Shown here: positions 24,612 through 32,502 of the stretch, in pieces
How positions within the stretch are numbered: position 1 is the first letter of the stretch
Layout: each line of letters begins with the position of its first letter
Source of the DNA: Gp6-AA40 sp035263125
GTDB taxonomy: Bacteria; Acidobacteriota; Vicinamibacteria; Vicinamibacterales; UBA2999
Assembly (NCBI GenBank): GCA_035263125.1
Contig: DATFRP010000196.1
Location: 1 to 64,000, forward strand
DNA length: 64,000 nucleotides
Direction of reading: 5' to 3'
The notes under the pieces: model-generated
What the model was told of the DNA's origin: nothing
Seen by the model: only the letters and a program-made list of their open reading frames with translations
The model's database searches: none
Program-made: the position numbers and the translations under genes

Positions 24612-25979
24612 CTAGTGCGTCGCTGCGCTAGCCCCTGCCGCAGTCAGCAACGCACTCTTGGGCACGTGGCGGCCGATTACGGCAAGCGAGATGAACACGA
24701 TCGCCATCAGGATCGCCCAGCTCTGGAAGTACCCAGTCGGCCCGCCGCGATCGAACGCGAATCCTCCGACGTACACGGCCAATACGTTGCCGATGCGTCC
24801 GAAGGCCACTGCGGCGCCAACGCCCGTGCTGCGTATTTCAGTCGGATAGACGTGCGCGGCGAGCGCATACATGGTCGTCTGCACGGCGTTCAGCAGCCCG
24901 CCGGTGACGAGGAACATCGCCATCAGTGCAAACGTGTCGGTTGGATCGAGCTTCATCCCCGACATGATCAGCGAGCAGATCACGGCAGCCACACACATGC
25001 CGAGCATCGTCAGCCTCGATCCGATGCGTTGAATGACGAGGGCACCGACGACGGCGCCGATGACGCCACCTATGTTCACCCACTGCAAGCCTCCGGTCGC
25101 GGCCGCCGGCGTGAACTTGCCCGCGTCGCGCAACACCGAGGGCACGAGCTGAATCGCGACGTAGTTCACCATCAGACAGAAGAAGAACGAGCCGAAGAGT
25201 CCGATCGTGTCGCGACGGAAGACAGGGGCAAACAGATCGGCAATCGTCGCCTTGCTCGCCGAGGTCTGCGCGCCCGCGGCCGCCTCGACATACGCGACAT
25301 CGTGTGGCACGTTGTGTCCCATGCGCCGCATGACATGCGTCAATTCCGGCCACCGCTCGCGCCGACCCGCCAGGTAGCGTGGAGACTCGGGGAGCGCTTT
25401 CCAGAGCACGATCGCCACCGCGACCGGGACGAGGCCACCGATGACGAACAGCGCACGCCAGCCATACGTGGGCGTGATGATCCCGGCCATCGTGCTGGCG
25501 ACAAAACCCCCGAGTGGAATGCAGACGATCGTGAGCGTCACGGCAAAGGGACGCTGGCGGCGCGGCACGTACTCAGAGGCCAGCGATGCGGCGTTGGGCA
25601 TCGCACCACCGAGGCCGACACCGGCGATGAATCGCAGCAGACCGAGTAGAAAGACGGAGTTGACTGAAGCGATCGCGATCGTGAGCACCCCGAACGAGAT
25701 GACGCTGCCAAGCAGCGCGGTTCGCCGGCCGTACCGGTCTCCGAGAATCCCGCCGGCCAGGCCGCCGATCATCATGCCGAAGGGCCCGGTGGCCAGGGCG
25801 TTGCGGAATGCGCTGTTCTGCAGGCCCCATTCCGGTGCGATGAACGGGACCGCATTCGGGAGCAGCTGATTGTCGATGCCGTCGAGGATGATCGCGAGCG
25901 CGGTGCCGAGAATCAGGAGCTTCTGATACCCCGTCCAGCGACCTTCGTCGAGCACCGAGCCGATATCGACCGTTTTCAT
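24612..25979 (-). CDS. MFS transporter, aromatic acid:H+ symporter (AAHS) type
   Basis: A 455-aa twelve-helix inner-membrane importer. The family signature GDRYGRRTALL sits between helices 2 and 3, and the N-terminal segment TALAIILDGIDNQLLPNAVPFIAPEWGL has the D-G-x-D pattern of AAHS members such as PcaK and VanK. LPESPRYLA after helix 6 is the usual sugar/AAHS motif. The ATG at 25979 has AAAGGA about 7 nt upstream. The LigM-like demethylase follows on the same strand, so a methoxylated benzoate such as vanillate is a reasonable substrate guess. The AEC gene is divergent. Confidence 0.85.
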   Translation of the reverse strand: MKTVDIGSVLDEGRWTGYQKLLILGTALAIILDGIDNQLLPNAVPFIAPEWGLQNSAFRNALATGPFGMMIGGLAGGILGDRYGRRTALLGSVISFGVLTIAIASVNSVFLLGLLRFIAGVGLGGAMPNAASLASEYVPRRQRPFAVTLTIVCIPLGGFVASTMAGIITPTYGWRALFVIGGLVPVAVAIVLWKALPESPRYLAGRRERWPELTHVMRRMGHNVPHDVAYVEAAAGAQTSASKATIADLFAPVFRRDTIGLFGSFFFCLMVNYVAIQLVPSVLRDAGKFTPAAATGGLQWVNIGGVIGAVVGALVIQRIGSRLTMLGMCVAAVICSLIMSGMKLDPTDTFALMAMFLVTGGLLNAVQTTMYALAAHVYPTEIRSTGVGAAVAFGRIGNVLAVYVGGFAFDRGGPTGYFQSWAILMAIVFISLAVIGRHVPKSALLTAAGASAATH

Positions 25980-26074
25980 TGGTTCGGTCCTTTTCCACCC
26001 GCGTGACATCTGCTCGCGTCACAGCGGCAGGCCAGGACGGGCCAGGCGGTCACGCAGTATATCAGCCACCGCAT

Positions 26075-27019
26075 ATGATGCTGTCCGACGTGACCGACGC
26101 CGCGCAGCTCCTCTTTTCCATCTTCATTTCAGACCTCTTCCCCGTATTTGCCATCGCCGGCGCTGGATTCCTTCTGGCGCGGACGCTCGGCGTCCAGGTG
26201 CAGACCGTGTCACGCGTGACGTTTTACGCGCTGGCGCCTGCGCTCGTCTTCAACGTTCTCGTCAGCTCGACGCTCGACGGACTACAGGCCGGACGGATGG
26301 TTCTCTTCTACGTGCTGGTCACGATCGCAGCGGGCCTCATGGCACGGCTTGCGGCCATCCCGCTCCGGCTGGATCGTCCCTCGCTGAGCGCGTTCCTTCT
26401 GGTCGTGGTTTCGTCCAACAGCGGAAACTATGGACTCCCGGTCGCGATGCTTGCGTTTGGTCGAGACGGGCTCGCGTTCGCGAGTATGTACTTCCTCGCG
26501 AGCTCGCTCTTCAGCTACACCGGTGGCATCCTGATCGCGGCGACCGGACGGCGCACGATTCGCGAGGCAATCGTCGGCATTACGCGCGTGCCTGCGGTAT
26601 ATGGAGCCGCCGCTGCCGGATTGAGCCTCCTGCTCCACTGGCCGCTCCCCGACGCGTTGATGCGTCCGGTCTCGATGCTGAGCGACGCCGCGTTGCCGAT
26701 GATGATCATCGTGCTCGGCATGCAGCTCGAGCGAGCGACGCGTCCCGACCGTCCAGCGATGGTGGCCACCGCGGTCGTGCTGTCGATCGTGTTGATGCCG
26801 CTCGCGGCGATCGGCATCGCTCATCTCGTCGGACTGCACGGAGCGGCCTTTCAGGCCGGCGTCCTGCAGGCCTCGATGCCGACAGCGGTCATCACGACGA
26901 TCCTCGCACTCGAATTCAACGTCGAGCCGAATTTCGTGACGAGCGTCGTCGCGCTGTCGACGCTCCTCAGCCCGCTGACAGTGACGGTGCTGATCGCGTT
27001 TCTCCAACGACATGCGTGA
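26075..27019 (+). CDS. AEC (auxin efflux carrier) family transporter
   Basis: A 314-aa membrane protein with about ten helices. SNSGNYGLPVAMLAFG is the conserved SSNxGNxGxP segment of bacterial AEC/BART transporters, and the C-terminal LQASMPTAVITTILALEFN is also typical. Such proteins carry organic anions such as malate or malonate; the substrate here is unknown. The start is ATG 26075 (a second ATG follows directly). The last 53 bp overlap the convergent Bcr/CflA gene. Divergent from the aromatic importer by 95 bp, it could share its regulation. Confidence 0.88.
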   Translation: MMLSDVTDAAQLLFSIFISDLFPVFAIAGAGFLLARTLGVQVQTVSRVTFYALAPALVFNVLVSSTLDGLQAGRMVLFYVLVTIAAGLMARLAAIPLRLDRPSLSAFLLVVVSSNSGNYGLPVAMLAFGRDGLAFASMYFLASSLFSYTGGILIAATGRRTIREAIVGITRVPAVYGAAAAGLSLLLHWPLPDALMRPVSMLSDAALPMMIIVLGMQLERATRPDRPAMVATAVVLSIVLMPLAAIGIAHLVGLHGAAFQAGVLQASMPTAVITTILALEFNVEPNFVTSVVALSTLLSPLTVTVLIAFLQRHA

Positions 27020-28184
27020 GAAACGCCGTCACTCCGCAACCGGCAATCACCGCAGCCAGCGGCACGGCGGTGCCGTTTGCGAAGGCACCAACCAGCGCTG
27101 CTGACGTCGTTCCCAGTACGAACTGCAGGGTGCCAAGCAGCGCCGATGCACTTCCCGCAACACGCCCGTGAGGCGCCATCGCCAACGCCGTCGTGTTCGG
27201 CAGGACGAAGCCGTGCGAGGAAATGAAGCAGAAGAGCGGGATGAGAATGCCCGCGAAGCCGCCGAACCCGCTCCAGGCATTGACGAACATCAGCAGACCC
27301 GCCGACATCGCCACGACCAGCATGATGCGCAGGATACGGTGCGGGTCCATCCGAGTGGACAGCCAGCGATTGATCTGTGAAGCGGCGATGATGCCGAACG
27401 CGTTGGTCCCGAAGTAGAAGCCGAACCGCTCGGGAGGCACGCGGAAGATCTCGATGAACACGAATGGCGACCCGGCGATGTACGCGAGAAGGCCTGCGAA
27501 AATCAGCGCGCCAGAGAGCGCGTATCCCATGTACACGCGATCACGGGCGAGCTGCGCGTAGGTTGAAAGCACCACGCCAATCGGCTGACGTTGACGACGT
27601 TCGCGCGGCAGGCTTTCGGGCAGGAAGATCGCGACCAGCGTGAGCCACGTGGCCGCATAGGTCGCCAGGACCCAGAACACCGATCGCCATCCGAAGTTGA
27701 TGAGGAGCTGGCCGCCGATGAGCGGCGCGAGGATGGGTGCCAACCCGAAGACCAACATCAGCAGGGACAACATCCGGACCGAGCCCTGCTGATCGAAATA
27801 GTCGCGCACCACCGCGCGCGGCACCACGATCGGAGCGCAGCCGCCGAGCGCCTGCAGGAATCGGAACGTCACCAGCGCCTGCACACCCGCCGCCCTCGCA
27901 CACCCGATCGACGACAGCAGAAACACGCCGAGGCCCAGATACAGCGCAGGCTTGCGGCCGACGCGATCGGACAGCGGCCCATACAGCGCCTGGCCGATGG
28001 CAATGCCAATGTAGTACGCGGCCAGGCTCGCCTGTACCGCCGCCGCGGTCGTGCCGAACTCGCGCGCAATCGTCGGCAGCGACGGCAGATACATGTCGAT
28101 CGCCAGCGGACCGATCGCGGTGAGCGCGCCCAGAATCAGGGCGAGACGGTAATAGTCGCGGCCTTCCGTACTGGAATGGGTCAC
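26967..28184 (-). CDS. Bcr/CflA family multidrug efflux MFS transporter
   Basis: A 405-aa twelve-helix inner-membrane exporter of the drug:H+ antiporter-1 group. The N-terminal TAIGPLAIDMYLPSLP (D-M-Y-L-P-S-L-P) and GPLSDRVGRKPAL are diagnostic for Bcr/CflA, and RFLQALGGCA after helix 4 matches motif C surroundings. The GTG at 28184 overlaps the moaC stop (GTGA), giving a rex-moaC-bcr order. The 3' end overlaps the AEC gene antisense by 53 bp. The exported compound is unknown. Confidence 0.92.
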   Translation of the reverse strand: MTHSSTEGRDYYRLALILGALTAIGPLAIDMYLPSLPTIAREFGTTAAAVQASLAAYYIGIAIGQALYGPLSDRVGRKPALYLGLGVFLLSSIGCARAAGVQALVTFRFLQALGGCAPIVVPRAVVRDYFDQQGSVRMLSLLMLVFGLAPILAPLIGGQLLINFGWRSVFWVLATYAATWLTLVAIFLPESLPRERRQRQPIGVVLSTYAQLARDRVYMGYALSGALIFAGLLAYIAGSPFVFIEIFRVPPERFGFYFGTNAFGIIAASQINRWLSTRMDPHRILRIMLVVAMSAGLLMFVNAWSGFGGFAGILIPLFCFISSHGFVLPNTTALAMAPHGRVAGSASALLGTLQFVLGTTSAALVGAFANGTAVPLAAVIAGCGVTAFLTHVVGETRSAPSLSAG

Positions 28185-28681
28185 GCGCGCCGCCGGTAGT
28201 GTCCGGATCGTCCACCTTTCTTTTCGACCAGGCAGATCTCACCTATCACCATTTCCCGATCAACCGCCTTGACCATGTCGTAGATCGTCAGCGCCGCGAC
28301 GGCCACGGCCGTGAGCGCTTCCATCTCGACGCCGGTCTGTCCAGACGTCCGCACGTGCGACTCGATGCGATAGCCGGTTCGGGTCGGAGTCAGATCGACG
28401 CTCACGTGCGTCAGCATGAGCGGGTGACACAACGGAATGAGCGACGAGGTCTGTTTGGCGGCCAGAATACCCGCGAGCCGGGCGGTCTGCAGCGGATCGC
28501 CTTTGGCCACAGCCCCTCGGCGAATCAGCGCGAGCGCCTGTGTGCTCATCGAGATCTCGCCGCGCGCGATCGCCTCGCGGCTGGTGACCGGTTTGTCGCC
28601 GACGTCGACCATCCGCGCCTTGCCGCGCGAGTCAACGTGCGACAGGGCACGTGCACGCTTCGCACCTCCGCTCTTACTCAC
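28181..28681 (-). CDS. moaC: Cyclic pyranopterin monophosphate synthase
   Basis: A 166-aa enzyme of molybdenum cofactor synthesis that, after MoaA, forms cyclic pyranopterin monophosphate. Signature segments: SHVDSRGKARMVDVG near the start, KQTSSLIPLCHPLML and GQTGVEMEALTAV in the middle, and TIYDMVKAVDREM near the end with the active-site Lys. The length is normal. The GTG at 28681 overlaps the rex stop by 8 bp and its own stop overlaps the next start, so the three genes are tightly coupled. No moaA is nearby. The last residues run into a GTAGTGTCCGG sequence resembling the repeat family at 9519. Confidence 0.95.
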   Translation of the reverse strand: MSKSGGAKRARALSHVDSRGKARMVDVGDKPVTSREAIARGEISMSTQALALIRRGAVAKGDPLQTARLAGILAAKQTSSLIPLCHPLMLTHVSVDLTPTRTGYRIESHVRTSGQTGVEMEALTAVAVAALTIYDMVKAVDREMVIGEICLVEKKGGRSGHYRRRA

Positions 28682-29357
28682 TTTGATCGCCCTGCGCGAG
28701 GTAGAAGGACAGGCTTTCGAGCGAGACGGTCAGGTCCACGCTCTTCAGCTTCACGTCGGCCGGAACTTTCAACGCACCGGGCGAGAAGTTCAAGATGGCT
28801 TTCACACCCGCAGTCACCACCTGATCGACCACCGGCTGCGCGTGCTGTGCCGGCACGGCGATGACGGCGATGTCGAGTCGATCCCGGCGGACGACCCGCT
28901 TGAGCTCTTTGATGTCATGGATCGGCACGCCGCCGCGGGATTCGTGTCCGATCTTCTCGTTGGCGGTATCGAAGAGCGCCGCGATCTCGAAGCCTTCCTG
29001 ACGGAATCCCGGGTAGTCGGCAAGGGCAAGGCCGAGATTGCCGGCGCCCATGATTGCCACCCGCAGGTGACGATCGAGCCCGAGGATCTGTCGCAGGTGG
29101 CGCCGCAGTTCCTTGACGTAGTAGCCAACCCCGCGTACACCGAACTCACCGAAGTAGGCAAGGTCTTTGCGAATCTGAGCGGCGTTGAGATGGAACCGTT
29201 CAGCGAGCGATTGCGACGAGATCGTCTGGACACCGCCGGCGTCAAGCTCGTTCAGGCATCGCAAGTACACCGAGAGACGATTGGTTGTGAGCTCGGAAAC
29301 CTGTTCGGGTGCCTGTTTCCGCTTGTTCGGCCGATTCACAAGGTTCAATGCTACCAT
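28674..29357 (-). CDS. rex: Redox-sensing transcriptional repressor Rex
   Basis: A 227-aa NAD(H)-sensing dimeric repressor. The N-terminal winged helix includes SVYLRCLNELDAGG and HLNAAQIRKDLAYFGEFG. The Rossmann domain follows, with VAIMGAGNLGLALADY, and the C-terminal helix provides domain swapping. Rex releases DNA when NADH rises and normally controls respiratory and fermentative genes. The ATG at 29357 lies 8 bp from the divergent OPT start, leaving no room for separate promoters; an internal start (GTG of VNRPNKR) is possible. No textbook Rex operator was found by eye in the gap. Confidence 0.93.
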   Translation of the reverse strand: MVALNLVNRPNKRKQAPEQVSELTTNRLSVYLRCLNELDAGGVQTISSQSLAERFHLNAAQIRKDLAYFGEFGVRGVGYYVKELRRHLRQILGLDRHLRVAIMGAGNLGLALADYPGFRQEGFEIAALFDTANEKIGHESRGGVPIHDIKELKRVVRRDRLDIAVIAVPAQHAQPVVDQVVTAGVKAILNFSPGALKVPADVKLKSVDLTVSLESLSFYLAQGDQSE

Positions 29358-29365
29358 CACGCGCC

Positions 29366-31381
29366 ATGGCGCACATGACCACGACACAGCCCGAAACGCG
29401 TAGTGCGACGACGTTTCAACCCTACGTACCGGCCTCACAGTCGCCGGCCGAATTCACTCTCAAGACGATCATCCTGGGCGCCATCTTCGGGTTGATCTTC
29501 GGTGCGTCGACCGTATATCTCGGGCTGCGTGCCGGCCTCACCGTGAGCGCGTCGATTCCGATCGCGGTGCTCGCGATCTCGGTGCTCAAACGGTTCGGCG
29601 GCTCGACGATCCTCGAGAACAACATCGTGCAGACGATCGGCTCGGCAGGTGAGTCGATCGCTGGCGGCGTCGTCTTTACCATTCCGGCGTTGATCTTTCT
29701 GATGCCGAACGGACCGGCCTACTTCAACTACGTCCAGATCACGATGCTGACGTTTGCCGGCGGCATCCTGGGCGTGCTGATGATGGTCCCGTTGCGCCGC
29801 GCGCTGATCGTCAAAGAGCACGGGGTCCTACCCTACCCGGAAGGCACGGCGTGCGCCGAAGTGCTCGTCGCAGGTGAACGCGGCGGTCGGCTCGCCTCGC
29901 TCGTGTTCGGTGGACTGGCGATTGGCGCGATCTGGAAATCGCTCTCGTGGATCTTCAACCTCTTCCTGCAGGTGATCGGCTACTCGACGCCGCGCACCAG
30001 CCAGTTTCCCAACGCCACGATCAACGTCGACATCTCACCCGAATACCTCGGAGTCGGCTACGTGATCGGACCTCGTATCGCGGGAACGATGTTCGCCGGC
30101 GGGGTGCTCTCGTGGCTCGTGCTGCTGCCGCTGCTCTCGATCCTCGGCTCATTCATCAACGAGCCGTTCCCGCCGATCCATCCCAATTACGCGAACAACC
30201 CCGCCACAGGGCGGCCGTTCCTGATTTCGGAGATGGCGCCCGCACAATTGTGGAGTGCGTACATCCGATACATCGGCGCCGGCGCGGTGCTCGCGTCGGG
30301 CCTGATCACACTCGGTCGCACGCTCCCGACCATCATTGCGTCGGCTCGTGGCAGCTTCAAGAATCTGTCAGCCGGCGCCGCGGCCGTGGCCCAGCTGCGC
30401 ACCGAACGCGACATCCCGATGATCGTCGTCCTGGGCGGGTCGCTCGTCCTGGGTCTCTTCCTCGCGTTCGCCCCCGGGCTCCCGACCCAGGGCAACGTGC
30501 TGGCGGCGATTCTGATTCTCGTCTTCGGGTTCTTTTTCGCCACGGTGTCGTCGCGCATCACCGGGCTGATCGGCACGTCGTCGAATCCGATCTCCGGCAT
30601 GACGATCGCCACGCTGATCCTCACGTGTCTCCTGTTCGTCGGGTTGGGATGGACCGGCGACATGTACGCCCCGATCGCCCTGTGCGTGGGTGCGATCGTC
30701 TGTATCGCCGCTGCGAACGCCGGCAACACCTCACAGGACCTGAAGACCGGGTTCATCGTGGGGGCGACGCCGCTGTATCAGCAGATCGGACTCGTCATCG
30801 GCGTGGTCACGTCCGCATTCATCATCGGGCTTACCCTGCTTTACCTCCACCAGAACCTCGGCGGCATCGGGTCGCAGTATCTCGCTGCGCCGCAAGCGAC
30901 GCTGATGTCGACGATCATCCGCGGGCTGCTCAATCAGAACCTGCCGTGGGGCCTGGTGCTGGTCGGTGTCTTCGTCGCGATCACGCTCGAGTTGTGCGGC
31001 ATCCGATCGCTGTCGTTTGCGGTCGGCTCGTATCTGCCGATCGCGACCACCGCGCCGATTTTCGCCGGCGGGCTCGTCCGCTGGTGGGTCGAGCGGAAAA
31101 CGGGCGTCGCTCAGGAATCGGACCTCAGCGCGGGAACGTTGTTCAGTTCGGGGTTGATCGCCGGTGGATCGATCGCCGGCATTCTGTTTGCGCTGCTCGT
31201 CGGCAGCAACGACTGGTCGAAGGCCAACCTGGGGTTCGGGTCGATCGATGCCCCGCAGAAGCTCGGGGAGTGGTTCCCCTACTTCCACGACAATTCGACG
31301 CTGGCCCAGATCGCCAGCCTCCTGCTCTTTCTCGCGCTTGCACTCGTGGTCGCACGGCAGGCAATGCGAAAAGTAGAATGA
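29366..31381 (+). CDS. OPT family oligopeptide/metal-chelate transporter
   Basis: A 671-aa inner-membrane transporter with about sixteen helices. The N-terminal AIFGLIFGASTVYLGLRAGLTVSASIP and ILENNIVQTIGSAGESIAGGVVF are strongly characteristic of bacterial OPT proteins, as is SSRITGLIGTSSNPISGMT in the middle. OPT members import oligopeptides or metal chelates using proton gradients. ATG 29366 is the plausible start nearest the conserved region. The secreted protein at 31386 starts four bases after the stop, so the two are probably expressed together. Divergent from rex. Confidence 0.92.
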   Translation: MAHMTTTQPETRSATTFQPYVPASQSPAEFTLKTIILGAIFGLIFGASTVYLGLRAGLTVSASIPIAVLAISVLKRFGGSTILENNIVQTIGSAGESIAGGVVFTIPALIFLMPNGPAYFNYVQITMLTFAGGILGVLMMVPLRRALIVKEHGVLPYPEGTACAEVLVAGERGGRLASLVFGGLAIGAIWKSLSWIFNLFLQVIGYSTPRTSQFPNATINVDISPEYLGVGYVIGPRIAGTMFAGGVLSWLVLLPLLSILGSFINEPFPPIHPNYANNPATGRPFLISEMAPAQLWSAYIRYIGAGAVLASGLITLGRTLPTIIASARGSFKNLSAGAAAVAQLRTERDIPMIVVLGGSLVLGLFLAFAPGLPTQGNVLAAILILVFGFFFATVSSRITGLIGTSSNPISGMTIATLILTCLLFVGLGWTGDMYAPIALCVGAIVCIAAANAGNTSQDLKTGFIVGATPLYQQIGLVIGVVTSAFIIGLTLLYLHQNLGGIGSQYLAAPQATLMSTIIRGLLNQNLPWGLVLVGVFVAITLELCGIRSLSFAVGSYLPIATTAPIFAGGLVRWWVERKTGVAQESDLSAGTLFSSGLIAGGSIAGILFALLVGSNDWSKANLGFGSIDAPQKLGEWFPYFHDNSTLAQIASLLLFLALALVVARQAMRKVE

Positions 31382-31385
31382 TTGT

Positions 31386-32495
31386 GTGACGCGGCTCGCT
31401 CCCCGAGTCCTCCTGCTCGTCCTCATCGGCGTCTCCATCTCAGGCGCGCAATCAGCGTCTCGCCGTTTCACGACCATCGATGCGCTCCGGCAGTACGCCG
31501 GGTTCTACCACCTGCAAAACGTCCTGCTCCGCGGTGAGCTCGTCGAGAACGGCCAGCGGATGATGCTGCGCGCCGATGAGCAGGAGATGCGCGTGGTTCT
31601 CGGCGAAGGCGTCAGCAGCAAGCGCGGCCCGGTGGAGGTGCGAGGCGTTCTGTTCGATCTGGGGCGGCTCGACCCGACCGACCCTCGTGTGAGCGGCATG
31701 GCCGAGGGGCGCGATGCCGACCGTTGGCCTCGGCCGGGTGAGGAGCTGATTCTGCGTGTGACCGGCATTGCCGAGGCCGCCGCTTCCTCGACTGCATCAG
31801 TTCGGGCGCTGACACTCGAGCCGTGGAAGTTCGACGGTCAGACGGTGACGGTCATCGGCAATTTCCGCGGGCGGAATCTGTTCGGAGACCTCGCCGGATC
31901 GCCCAACAAGAGCAAGTTCGACTTCGTCCTGCGCGGCACCGAGGGGGCGATCTGGATCACGAGCCTGCGGCCGAAAATCGACAAGCTCGATCTCGACATC
32001 AATCGCCGGGTCGATACCGACCGGTGGCTCGAGGTCACCGGCAAGGTCGTCCGCGAGCACGGGCTCGTCAGCATCGAGGCCACCCATCTCAAGTTCACGA
32101 AAGCGCCGGAGGCGATCGTCGAACGCGACGAGCCGTCGGCTCCAGCCGTGCCGCTGGAACCGGTCCAGGTAGTGTTCAGTTCACCGACTGAAGGAGAGAC
32201 CGACGTCAGCGCAGGCGCGCCAATTCGCATCCAGTTTTCACGCGGGCTGAACGAAGCGTCGCTCGCCAACGACATCCGCGTCACGTATCTCGGCGCATCT
32301 GCCGGGGCAGGCACCGCTCCGGCGAGCCTGCCGTTCCAGGTGACATACGACGCGGGAAGCCGATCGATTCAGATCAAGATGAAGCAGGCGTTCGAATCGT
32401 TCCGAACCGTGCGTGTGGAGCTGCTCGAAGGCTTGAAAGGATTCGACGGCGCGCCGGTCGCTCCGTGGATGGTGACCTTCACCGTTGGCAATTGA
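31386..32495 (+). CDS. Secreted protein with C-terminal Ig-like (Big_5-type) domain
   Basis: A 369-aa protein starting at GTG, with a signal peptide (LLLVLIGVSISGAQS). The middle has two OB-like beta segments (for example LRGELVENGQRMMLRAD and VTVIGNFRGRNLFGD). The C-terminal ~110 residues (SSPTEGETDVSAGAPIRIQF ... WMVTFTVGN) read like a bacterial Big_5 Ig-like domain. I cannot name a function. It lies four bases after the OPT transporter, hinting at a periplasmic role linked to that uptake system, and is convergent with a VWFA gene. Confidence 0.7.
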   Translation: MTRLAPRVLLLVLIGVSISGAQSASRRFTTIDALRQYAGFYHLQNVLLRGELVENGQRMMLRADEQEMRVVLGEGVSSKRGPVEVRGVLFDLGRLDPTDPRVSGMAEGRDADRWPRPGEELILRVTGIAEAAASSTASVRALTLEPWKFDGQTVTVIGNFRGRNLFGDLAGSPNKSKFDFVLRGTEGAIWITSLRPKIDKLDLDINRRVDTDRWLEVTGKVVREHGLVSIEATHLKFTKAPEAIVERDEPSAPAVPLEPVQVVFSSPTEGETDVSAGAPIRIQFSRGLNEASLANDIRVTYLGASAGAGTAPASLPFQVTYDAGSRSIQIKMKQAFESFRTVRVELLEGLKGFDGAPVAPWMVTFTVGN

Positions 32496-32502
32496 GCAAC
32501 GC

